DNA of 64,000 nucleotides from Trichomonas vaginalis G3 (lineage: Eukaryota; Parabasalia; Trichomonadida; Trichomonadidae): contig NC_067206.1 of assembly GCF_026262505.1 (NCBI RefSeq), forward strand, positions 13,698,205-13,762,204, read 5' to 3'. Every line of letters starts with the position of its first letter. Positions within the stretch are counted from its first letter, which is position 1. Position numbers and translations under genes: made by a program. Shown here piece by piece: positions 22,242-30,472 of the stretch. The notes beneath the pieces are model-generated. The model made no database searches. It worked only from the letters and a program-made list of their open reading frames with translations, and was not told where the DNA came from.

Positions 22242-22560
22242 CATCTTAAATATATTTTTCTTAATCAATACATAACTTGTTCGCAATTTGGTTTTAGACG
22301 CTATATTTTAATCTAATTTCGATTTTTTATAAAATCGCGTACTTCTAATAAAACGCGATTTCAAAAACAATCGCGATTTTTTTCTGTTCGCAATTTTTCA
22401 GAAGTTCGCGATTTTATAAAAAATCGAAATTTTTCTTTGCGATCGAGATTTAAAAATTCGGTTGCGATTTTGCCTAGTATATACATGATAACAAACATTC
22501 CCCGCTAAAAGATGTAAAATCTTATAAGAAATAATTCCAAAAGAATAACAAATTTTATAT

Positions 22561-22617
22561 GAAACTGAACCTTATGATGTAGTGATTCAAGATCACCGCT
22601 TCATAAGATTCAGTTTC
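22561..22617. repeat. Single type-1 hairpin
   Basis: GAAACTGAACCTTATGATG pairs with CTTCATAAGATTCAGTTTC with a few mismatches; the loop-proximal core is GTGAT/ATCAC. It is the last rung of the array interrupted by the Harbinger-like element. Confidence 0.85.
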
Positions 22618-22708
22618 AATCTCAAGTATCTCAAAAGTAAGGCTCTATTTTTTGCCATGTAAAGTGTCACTTTTTTGTCAAACCGTTTTTATCGTTTTCG
22701 TTTACAAC

Positions 22709-22784
22709 AATAATTATATTAATCTTGGCCAGGGGACTGCTGATGGCCAGTCAGCAGCGGCCACTATGAATCATTATAATTATT
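22709..22784. repeat. Imperfect long hairpin outside the GTGACA-box element
   Basis: AATAATTATA...CTTGGCC...CTGCTGA pairs with TCAGCAG...GGCC...TATAATTATT around TGGCCAG. It starts directly at the right border of element 3. Confidence 0.7.
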
Positions 22785-23375
22785 TACTACCTAAATTGAG
22801 GTAAAAAGCAATAAGACTTGCCGAGCCTCATGCCCCTACCTCATATAAATAGAATCACACTTTAGTGAATCAACATCTATAAGAATGAAGTGTTTTGAAG
22901 CTGAAATAATATTGAATAGAAATTAATTTTTTCTGAAATTTTGAATGAAATTATGGGAAATAAAAAAATTACTAAATATTGTATTCATACAAATATATTA
23001 TTTTAAAGGAAAAATAGATGCTGATAGAAACGATGAAAATTTTTGAAAACTTTACAATTAATTTATGTTCGTTAACCACAGAGCTTGCAATCCAAAGCTC
23101 ACGTTAGACAACAAAAGTCATGAAGTCTCATACTAAGGGATATCCAACATATATTTTAATAATCTAATGTTTGTGACAAATATTCAACATAAAATTAAGT
23201 TTTCGTTTTGTTACAAGGCATTCATACTTTGGAGATATCATATTTAATGTACAGAAAAGTTAATATTAAACAATAAATGCTAAAGAATTAATAAATAAGA
23301 TAATAAAATAAATTTATACGTAATTACTTTCATTTAATATGCTTTATGCTGTATAATATTGATTAAGAGGCATTA
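22785..23375. other. AT-rich sequence, nothing recognised
   Basis: About 590 bp between the imperfect hairpin and the second MITE copy. No open frame of note and no clear repeat. It ends with AAAGGT (23376-23381), the left target duplication of the MITE. Confidence 0.6.
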
Positions 23376-23381
23376 AAAGGT

Positions 23382-24326
23382 GTTGCATGCTAAGATCAGT
23401 CATAATGTAAACCTCTCAATTTTATTGTCGTGAGAAGTATCTCAATTCCTTCAAAAAAATTGAAAAACTATTTAATTTTAAAAATATAATACTTTTAATT
23501 AGTTAATTAATTGGAGATATTTTTAAAAAATCACTTTTGATAATACTTTTGAGAACTTTAATTAAAAAATATATTCAAAAATATCCAGGATATCAAGAGG
23601 GAATTGTTCCTTATGAGGTATCTAGTTATGATGTATACCTCATAAGGAACAATTCCCTCCTTAAAACGAGAAAACTTGTTCGAAATTGTTTATCATTTCG
23701 AACAAGTTTTCTCGTTTTTAATAAGAAACTAAAGGCTATGAGGCACTGATTATATATTAGTGCCTCACAGCCTTTAGTTTCTAATAGATAGCTGGGAAAC
23801 TTTCTCCAAATGATAAGTTATTCAGAGAAAGTTTCCCAGCTATCAAGAGGGAATTGTTCCTTATGAGGTATATAGTTATGATGTATACCTCATAAGGAAC
23901 AATTCCCTCCTTAAAATCGTAGACATTTTTATACTTATTAATCAACCATTCAAAATCATATTCCTCTGAAAAGTTATTTTATTAAAAATTTAGAATTTTA
24001 ATAAATATAGAGTTTGAATTTCATACAATACCTATATATTTTCAATAATGGAATTTGAAAACCATTCTCAAAAGTTCTCAGAAAACCTTTTTTTCATTAA
24101 TTTTAAGAAATCTGAGTATTAAATTAAGTGATAAATTCGTTTGACACTACTTTAATTTTTCAATTCAAAAAATTATATGTGCTTCTTAAAATGACTCAAA
24201 AAATTTTATTATAAAATAATATATAATATTAAAAATCCCACAACATTTTTTTACTTTACATAATCGTACTTCCTCGACGATTAATTTCCACTCAATTTCT
24301 ATCGTTGACCGAACTTAGCATGCAAC
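23382..24326. mobile_element. Hairpin MITE, copy 2, inverted
   Basis: The 945-bp unit between GTTGCATGCTAAG and CTTAGCATGCAAC is nearly identical to copy 1 (10897-11843) in reverse orientation, including all five hairpins (about 23597-23911). AAAGGT flanks it on both sides (23376-23381, 24327-24332), consistent with a 6-bp target duplication. No coding potential. Confidence 0.88.
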
Positions 24327-24389
24327 AAAGGTTCCATAGTCTGCTTTTATAGGCAAGATTTTTGATAAAAATTTTAAATTTTGAAAAAT

Positions 24390-24537
24390 GATGAGAAAAG
24401 GAAAAAAAGGTAAATGAGAGCAAGAGGAGGGAAAAAAAGAAAAAGAAAAGAAAGGGAAGGGAAAAATAAAAGAAAGAAGGACATATAAAAATTTAGATGC
24501 GCATTCTTAATGCCGAGGCGGCTTGCCGCCGAGGCGC
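24390..24537 (+). repeat. Polypurine tract followed by GC-rich inverted repeat, copy 2
   Basis: A/G-rich from 24390 to about 24482, then TGCCGAGGCGGC...GCCGCCGAGGC (24511-24537). The sequence then runs to GGCAATGTTTTT and GTACAGCCCTAC, blocks shared with 27630-27685. Confidence 0.8.
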
Positions 24538-24894
24538 GATTTTTTTAGGCCTCTACGGTAACCCGGCAATGTTTTTTTAAATCTTGTACAGCCCTACCTA
24601 TGGCAGTCCCAACGGGAACTGCGGTAATTTACCGAGGTTTCCGCACACCGGTTCCTTTTTTTAGGAATTTTTTAGATTAAAAAATATGCTTTGTAAATCA
24701 TTTTTTGTAAATCGGCAAAAATTTGGAAATATTCTGACGACAATAAATCTGGGAATAGTATTTTAAATACGAGAACAACCTATTTAAAAGTGTTTCGCTC
24801 GATTTTGTATAATTTCAAATTTTCGCATATAGCTTTCCGTGAATTACCCTGATTTTACCGCCACATCAATGAAAAAACCAGAATTTTCGAAAAA

Positions 24895-25116
24895 GTGACA
24901 CCAATTATTAAAGTTATTTTATTACTAGATTTATTTACAAATTATAAGATAATATCATTAACCGAATATATTTTTAATATAAATAAAAAACTTTTTTTAT
25001 ACAAAAAATTACAATCAATCGATAAATATTATAAAACATTTATTCCAAAAAGATTAAGTAATAGGTGGGATCCTGCATATAATATAATTTTATGTCATAA
25101 AGTTTACAAATTTTAG
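24895..25116 (+). other. Conserved 73-codon open frame without ATG, unknown
   Basis: The frame encodes LLDLFTNYKIISLTEYIFN and ends DPAYNIILCHKVYKF. It recurs intact in the Maverick B fragment (33485-33733, minus). There is no ATG at its start. It may be a captured or decayed gene tail, or may be open only because the copies are young. Confidence 0.3.
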
Positions 25117-25170
25117 ATGGACCACAGTGAGAATGTGAGTGGTTAATTTAAAGGTGGTCTGATAAAGAAA

Positions 25171-25710
25171 TCGAAGCTTACTCAACACAGCATGAAGCAG
25201 TTTCTAATACACAATCTTACTAGTGGTGTTTCGGTCGCCAGCGCTCTCATAGGGGTGCTGATTTCAAAAACCACTACTTCAAATTATTCAACAATACTCA
25301 ATGCAGCATGAAGCAGCTACTACTGCTGTATCTTACTGGTAGTGTTTTGGTCGTTGGCTCTTGCACAGTCTCTCAGATTTTCAAAATTTTTTTTTCAACA
25401 CTATCTTGTTTCGCTCTCAGAAAGCTATCCTACAAAGACATCGAAGCTTACTCAACACAGCATGAAGCAGTTTCTAATACACAATCTTACTAGTGGTGTT
25501 TCGGTCGCCAGCGCTCTCATAGGGGTGCTGATTTCAAAAACCACTACTTCAAATTATTCAACAATACTCAATGCAGCATGAAGCAGCTACTACTGCTGTA
25601 TCTTACTGGTAGTGTTTTGGTCGTTGGCTCTTGCACAGTCTCTCAGATTTTCAAAATTTTTTTTTCAACACTATCTTGTTTCGCTCTCAGAAAGCTATCC
25701 TACAAAGACA
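25171..25710 (+). repeat. Two tandem copies of a 270-bp unit
   Basis: Unit starts at 25171 and 25441 (TCGAAGCTTACTCAACACAG). The copies are almost identical. Within each unit two related halves share GCATGAAGCAG and CTTACTxGTxGTGTTTxGGTCG, suggesting an older 135-bp duplication. Confidence 0.9.
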
Positions 25711-25748
25711 TCGAAGCTTACTCAATGCAGCATGAAGCAGTTTCTAAT

Positions 25749-25890
25749 AAATATATACATATATAAATATATACATATATATAAATATACATATATATAA
25801 ATATACATATATATAAATATACATATATATAAATATACATATATATAAATATACATATATATAAATATACATATATATAAATATATAAAT
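25749..25890 (+). repeat. Microsatellite, 16-bp unit ATATACATATATATAA
   Basis: About nine tandem units follow the 270-bp repeats. Non-coding; open frames across it are artefacts. Confidence 0.95.
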
Positions 25891-26350
25891 AACAAAATAC
25901 AATCAAAAAATAGTGTTTGAAAATTTAAGGTTAAGTGTCACTTTTTCGTAAATTCTACCACACTCTGTTTCGCTCGATTTTGTATAATTTCAAATTTTCG
26001 CATATAGCTTTCCGTGAATTACCCTGATTTTACCGCCACATCAATAGTTTACGACACTTTTTCCGTAAATTGAGTTACGGGAATCCGTAAGATTACCGTA
26101 CCTCACTTCTAGTTGAAAATAGCATTAGTATATAATAAATAGATATATTATTCATATTTTTGATTTTGAATTACGGAAAAAGTGAGTTCAGAACTTCCAA
26201 TTATTATTTGATTAATTATGTTAAAAATACTATAAGGAATTAAAATACATAATGTTGAAATTTGAATTACGGAAAAAGTGAGGGTGAAAGTGAAGTGAAA
26301 AAGTAAGATATTTTTTGTTGAAATAATCATAGTTGTACAATTTTGAAACT

Positions 26351-26701
26351 ATATGTAAAGCTATAAATTGAATAAATTCAAAAACAAAAATTGTTTATTC
26401 TTATTAATAAATTTATATTAATCAATATTTGAACAACCCGTAATTAAAATTGAATTCCTCTTAAAATTTAATCCATACGTTAATTTTTAATTTGCTCGGC
26501 GAATGCCGAGCTTCCCTACTTCTCTTGTCATTCCTTCAAAAACTCTAATCTCATCGCACTTACAAACATCATAATTTGATGTATTGTCGAGAAATCTTAG
26601 ACTTGTTTGTCATTTGATTATAGCATTTGAAAGTCATCTCGAAAATCGATTAACAAGACAATTTTCCAAACATCTACATACAAGTAGATGATGGTAAACC
26701 C
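26351..26701. other. AT-rich sequence with a short GC hairpin
   Basis: No gene. GCTCGGC-GAAT-GCCGAGC (26494-26511) is a perfect 7-bp-arm hairpin. Nothing else recognised before the third hairpin family. Confidence 0.6.
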
Positions 26702-27234
26702 ATTAGAGTTGTTTTGCTATGATTCCTCCAATCTTATGATGAGAAAAATCATATCAAAACAGCTCTAATAGAATATTCTACACAGCTTAGCATCCAGCTA
26801 GTTCCAAGTAATGCGATTACAACATCAACGGCCAAAGCCTTTCAGAGTCCTTTAATCATTTCTTCTCATCTCAATGTGAAGTGGCCCCAAACGAACTACA
26901 AGCTGACGTTACAACGCATTACAACCCGGTTAATACGAGCATATACATTAGAGCTGCTTTGTTATGATCTCCCTCATCAATTGATGAGAGATCTCATTAT
27001 GAAGCAGCTCCAATCGAACTAAAAACCTACATACAAATGAGTGAAAACAAACTCATTAGAGTTGTGTTGCTTTGATTTCTCTCATCAGAAGATGAGAGAT
27101 ACCAGAACAAAACAACTCTAATCAAACTTTCTACACAACTCAGCACAGTATCAATGCAAAGTAATGCGTCTGTATCGTTAACAAGCAAAGTTGTTTCGGG
27201 TCCTTCCATTTTGGAAGAATTCGGAACAACTTTG
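26702..27234. repeat. Array of a third hairpin family (TTAGAGCTGCTTTG arms)
   Basis: Three hairpins share arm core TTAGAG(T/C)TG(T/C)xTTGxTxTGAT: 26702-26769, 26948-27013 and 27055-27122. A fourth, unrelated hairpin (CAAAGTTGTTTCGG...) lies at 27186-27234. The first and third are followed by similar spacers (CTACACA..TCAGCA, AAGTAATGCG), giving a period of about 350 bp. They are separated by 40-180 bp rather than stacked, unlike the ladders upstream. Confidence 0.85.
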
Positions 27235-27460
27235 CGAATTGATAGTGTAAACCCATATACATGAAAGCGTGCATGCATAAAGACAGGTATTGTCAGCAAT
27301 GACTACCTGCCCAGCTATGAGTGATCAGAGAATTACCATCTCAGGCTTTTTGAGAACGTTTCAGCCAGGACCCTCATATATTGACTGTGAGAAAGGCATC
27401 CTTTATCTGAAATAGATGCTTTTCCAACAATCAAATTCGAAGATCTTCGACGTTGTTGTA
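27235..27460. other. Unassigned sequence between hairpin family 3 and the polypurine tract
   Basis: About 225 bp of mixed composition, less AT-rich than its surroundings. No gene or repeat recognised. Confidence 0.5.
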
Positions 27461-27618
27461 AAAAGAGAAGGAGAAGGAAAGAAGAGGAAGGAGAGGAAGA
27501 AGGAAAGGAAAAGAAGAAGAAAAGGAAAAGAAGAAGAAGAAAAAAAAAGAAAAAAAGAAGGACATATTAAATATAATGCGCACTTAATAGTGCCGAGGCG
27601 GCGGAGCCGCCGAGGCGC
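27461..27618 (+). repeat. Polypurine tract followed by GC-rich inverted repeat, copy 3
   Basis: A/G-rich from 27461 to about 27563, then TGCCGAGGCGGCGGAGCCGCCGAGG-type inverted repeat (27591-27618). Downstream blocks GGCAATGTTTTT and GTACAGCCCTAC match copy 2. Confidence 0.8.
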
Positions 27619-27974
27619 GATTTTTTTGACCCTATATTACCGCACGGCAATGTTTTTCTCGATTTTGTACAGCCCTACATACACCTATGCAAAACATTTC
27701 ACATCTCAAATTCATTGAAAATCTTAAAAGGTATGAAATGTCGATATCTTATACAATTTTCTCTTGTTGATTTCAATCTGTTGCATATCTTCTAGCTAAT
27801 ACTATTGAGGGCGAACCCATCTATATTATTCTTCATTCTCAATCTAAGAAAAAGAACAAGTATTATTACTACAAAGCAATTTAAGCATAAATAAATGGGA
27901 AAGATAAAATATCAACAAATGAATGAGGAAATTTATCTTAGATTCTATATTTTACCATTTTATAGCATAAAAAA

Positions 27975-28196
27975 ATGCAATGGTGGAAAGAAAGTAGTGA
28001 CAAACCAAAGGAAAAAAAGCCTTTAATAAGTCTAAAGGTTGAAAAAGTAAGTACACCAACAAATTCTTCCTTCAATATACGCCCAACATCATTTTTTCAA
28101 CAAAAAGTTTATCAATCTTCTGCAAAAATCGAAGAACCAAAAAACAACAGGAGTATACTAATAAACAACAGAAAAAGAATATATCTGCCTTTATAA
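27975..28196 (+). other. 73-codon open frame of unknown origin, possible gene remnant
   Basis: ATG at 27975; product MQWWKESSDKPKEKKPLISL, then a Ser/Thr/Asn-rich stretch and NNRKRIYLPL. A second open frame of about 30 codons follows in another phase to about 28285, so this may be a decayed gene of 100 or more codons. Its composition is more protein-like than the flanks. No family recognised. Confidence 0.3.
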
Positions 28197-28285
28197 CTAC
28201 ATCAGATTTTCGAATTTCAGAAAATTCGTTACTTAAAACTGTTGTAAACAGAAATTCATCAAAAGTGACACCTCAGAAAAGCTAA

Positions 28286-28789
28286 AATATTGAATTTTTG
28301 GAACTTTTGATAGAGCACGTTTTTAAATATTAATTAAAGTAAATGTATATTTTGTAAAGATTCTTTTTAATAAAAAATAAAATTTTGAAGAAGAACACAA
28401 AATCTTCTGAAAAATAATATCACATAAACTCATATTATTTTCTAATATATAACTATTTTATATAAAAATCAAATTCAATGATCTTAAAAGCGAAGGATAA
28501 ACCTCAAAATTTACGAATATAATGAGTGGGAATATAATGCTTATCTATCATAAAACCATATGAAATATCAATTTTTGCTTTACGCCTAATTTTTGACGAC
28601 AATTAGCAAAAAATGTTAAATGTTAACACTCAGTCCATTTGAATATGAAAAATAAAATTGACTTTGATTAAATGTTTTTATTTATCATGCAATTCTTCTT
28701 GCGACCAAAGATTTGAATAAAATTTCAAAAAATAAGATAGCTTAAAAATAATATACGGTAGTGTTTACTAATAGATGAAGGTCAGGTAA
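28286..28789. other. AT-rich flank left of Maverick B, nothing recognised
   Basis: About 500 bp with no open frame of note. The six bases before the Maverick end are CAGGTA (28784-28789), the candidate target duplication; its partner would lie beyond the missing right end of B. Confidence 0.6.
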
Positions 28790-28824
28790 GTGGGGCTTCC
28801 AGGCGCGTTGCGCCCTCTAGCCCA
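28790..28824 (+). repeat. Left terminal inverted repeat of Maverick B with nested hairpin
   Basis: AGTGGGGCTTCCAGG followed by CGCGTTGCGCCCTCTAGCCC, the same as the A end. GGGGCT/AGCCC and GGCGC/GCGCC can pair (28793-28824). Confidence 0.85.
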
Positions 28825-28938
28825 TAAGAAATTTTGCCCAAGACCCAAGAGGAGGACTGACACTGCCAACTTTTCCTGGCTGTCACTTTTTAGTTTACAA
28901 TATATAATAATAAAATGAAATTTTTTATTGGAACGGTT

Positions 28939-30000
28939 TTAGTTATCTTCTTCTGAAGTTTCTTCTTCATCATCATTTGTTATAGGGTCTCCAACATATC
29001 CAGCAATGAAGATACGGATGCGTTGGTTGAATGGTGTATGGAGAGAGAACTTGGAGTTTCCAACAAATTGGAATTCGCAGTTCAATTTGAGCTGTGCTGA
29101 GGAGGAGGTAAACTCGGCTATTTTAAGCGGCTCACGTCCTTGACGAACATTATATAGAGAAACACTTTGACCGAATGTAACCCTTTCAGGCTCAACCATA
29201 GCAATAGTTGAAATTACGTGAAGAAAGTCTTCATAGAATTGTTTTGGTTGTATTGTGAATGTCTTAGCAAGCTTTCCTTGAGGAACATCTACATAGAACT
29301 TGAAATGTTGTTCCTTTCCGTGTTCTTGAAGTTCTTCAATCCAATTATATGTAAGTGGATAAGGATGAAACAGTTTCAGACGTGCGTATAGACTTTTTTG
29401 CTGTCTGGGACTGAATGTTTGAATAAACTCGTCACAGAACTGTAAACCAATGATATTTGCTGTATAAGGAAGCAATTTGAAGAAGAATTCTGAAAGGTTT
29501 GTTGGATTTTGAACATTATCTTCAAATTTTTTGACGGCTTCAATAATATCATTGTAGAAATCTGAATAGTCATTTGTGTCTTTAATGCTTACGTTTTGTG
29601 GGTAATTCTTCATGAATTGTTCGAGTCTCTTGACTGCGTCCTTACGAATATCGCTTTCTTTTATTTCTGGTTCTACCAAATATTCTTCTTCTTCTTCATG
29701 AGTAAGTACAATTGGAATTGTACCAGAATTGGAAGTTTGTCTTTGTGTTTGCTGTGTAGTTTGAGAGGTTGAGACATGTGTGTGTTGTTCTGGTGCGTTT
29801 GAAGGTTGGTTTGAAGTAGAATTGGGTGGAATTTGGTTTGAATTCGATTTTGAGTCTGATTGACCCTGAATTGTTGCTTCAACCGAAGGAGTAGGTTGAG
29901 AAACCTTTGGGGTTTGCTTGAAGAATGTTGTTCACAACATTTGTTGTCCCCTACGAAGGGTAGAATTGGTAACAGCAGTGTCAGTGGTGTTGGGCTCCAT
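28939..30000 (-). pseudogene. Maverick B outward-facing protein with acidic tail, broken
   Basis: Counterpart of the 409-aa gene of A at the same place and orientation: a Gln/Thr-rich N-terminal region, a conserved domain (LPYTANIIGLQFCDEFIQ ... RIFIAGYV) and an acidic end (DDEEETSEEDN). An initiator-like TCATTTTTT precedes the start at 30000. Only about one third of the conserved-domain residues match A, in contrast to the almost identical neighbouring gene. About one break. Function unknown. Confidence 0.75.
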
Positions 30001-30472
30001 TGAGAAAAAATGAACTGACCAGAAGTTTGTGGAAAATGAATATTGAATAAAAACGTTTTTTACCAACGGAGACCCCCTCTATTTTTTTATTTTATTTAAT
30101 AGTTACCGTTGGAAAAACGGTTTATCTCAAATATTGAATGAACTATAAACGTTTTTTGTTTTCTATATATACTTTTTTGTCCAACGGTAAAACTTTTTAC
30201 ACAACGGTTTTTGAGAGTCGTCGCCGTTGACTTTTTTGTAGAGCACTCAAAATAGTATAACTTTGTCCGGACAAGCAAGGGTCTATCGTCGCTACAGGAA
30301 AAGTTACAGGCGTTCTAAGGAAGTATACTTTGAGAAGCCTTTTCTCCCTTATAGAATGAGAGAGGACGGTTATTTTACAAAACTGACAACACTTTGACCG
30401 AGTAGTTTTTTGTGCTGAACAAATAGTGTCATATAAACATCTGTCAAAAACCGCTTTTTAACTTCACTTAAA
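30001..30472. promoter_or_regulatory. Divergent promoter spacer of Maverick B with AACGGT/ACCGTT boxes
   Basis: Inverted near-copy of 5164-5612. The AACGGT-type boxes lie at about 30085-30230. Similarity to A fades at about 30070, just before the outward-facing gene. Confidence 0.6.

Larger units (their letters stand above)
16140..22509. mobile_element. 6.4-kb Harbinger/ISL2EU-like DNA transposon
   Basis: Long inverted ends: left from 16140 (TTTAGTGAGGAATGTTCG, continuing to GGCAAAATCGCAACCG), right ending 22509 with the inverted equivalent (CGGTTGCGATTTTGCC ... CCCCGCTAAA). Both subterminal regions (16215-16400 and 22310-22440) are packed with TCGCGATTTT-type boxes on both strands. Inside is a DDE transposase gene (18580-20889, minus). 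The element sits inside the hairpin array of another element. Terminal trinucleotides TTA/TAA are compatible with Harbinger-type targets, but no exact duplication is clear. Confidence 0.75.
15452..22708. mobile_element. GTGACA-box element 3: hairpin-ladder element interrupted by a Harbinger-like element
   Basis: The left end (about 15452-15515) and right end (about 22665-22708, inverted) share AAACGAAAA, then after 20-30 variable bases AAAAGTG(A)CA and CTTTACATG. On the left the variable part is a small hairpin (GGGGATTTGA...TCAAATCCCC, 15462-15486); on the right it is CGATAAAAACGGTTTGACA. Hairpins at 15555-16135 and 22561-22617 are the element's own body; 16140-22509 is a later insertion. 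No target duplication recognised at the outer borders. Confidence 0.55.
24871..25965. mobile_element. GTGACA-box element 4 (1,095 bp) bounded by an 80-bp direct repeat
   Basis: Inverted ends of 31 bp: the left starts GAAAAAACCAGAATTTTCG, the right (inverted) starts GAGTGTGGTAGAATTTACG, both followed by AAAAAGTGACAC. The 80 bp directly before the element (24791-24870) and directly after it (25966-26045) are identical by eye. The interior has a 270-bp tandem repeat, an AT microsatellite and a short open frame. A fragment lies inverted in Maverick B (33369-33730) and ends at exactly the same outermost base, which confirms the border. No transposase seen. Confidence 0.75.
24597..26350. repeat. 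Dispersed repeat R, copy 2, interrupted at 24871-25965
   Basis: Same orientation as copy 1 at 9942-10683. It again has two GAATTACGGAAAAAGTGA boxes (after 26160 and 26265). Interrupted by a 1,095-bp element that duplicated 80 bp of it. Confidence 0.65.

Noticed and set aside
16138-22511. An exact TTA or TAA target duplication for the Harbinger-like element
   Set aside because: Left and right trinucleotides are TTA and TAA, compatible in type but not identical in the same reading direction, so not claimed.
25718-25906. Hydrophobic open frame over the AT microsatellite
   Set aside because: Simple-sequence artefact (Ile/Tyr repeats).
9942-26350. Dispersed repeat R as the two LTRs of one retroelement
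   Set aside because: Same orientation, but no reverse transcriptase, primer site or matching borders lie between; the interior is a nest of DNA elements.
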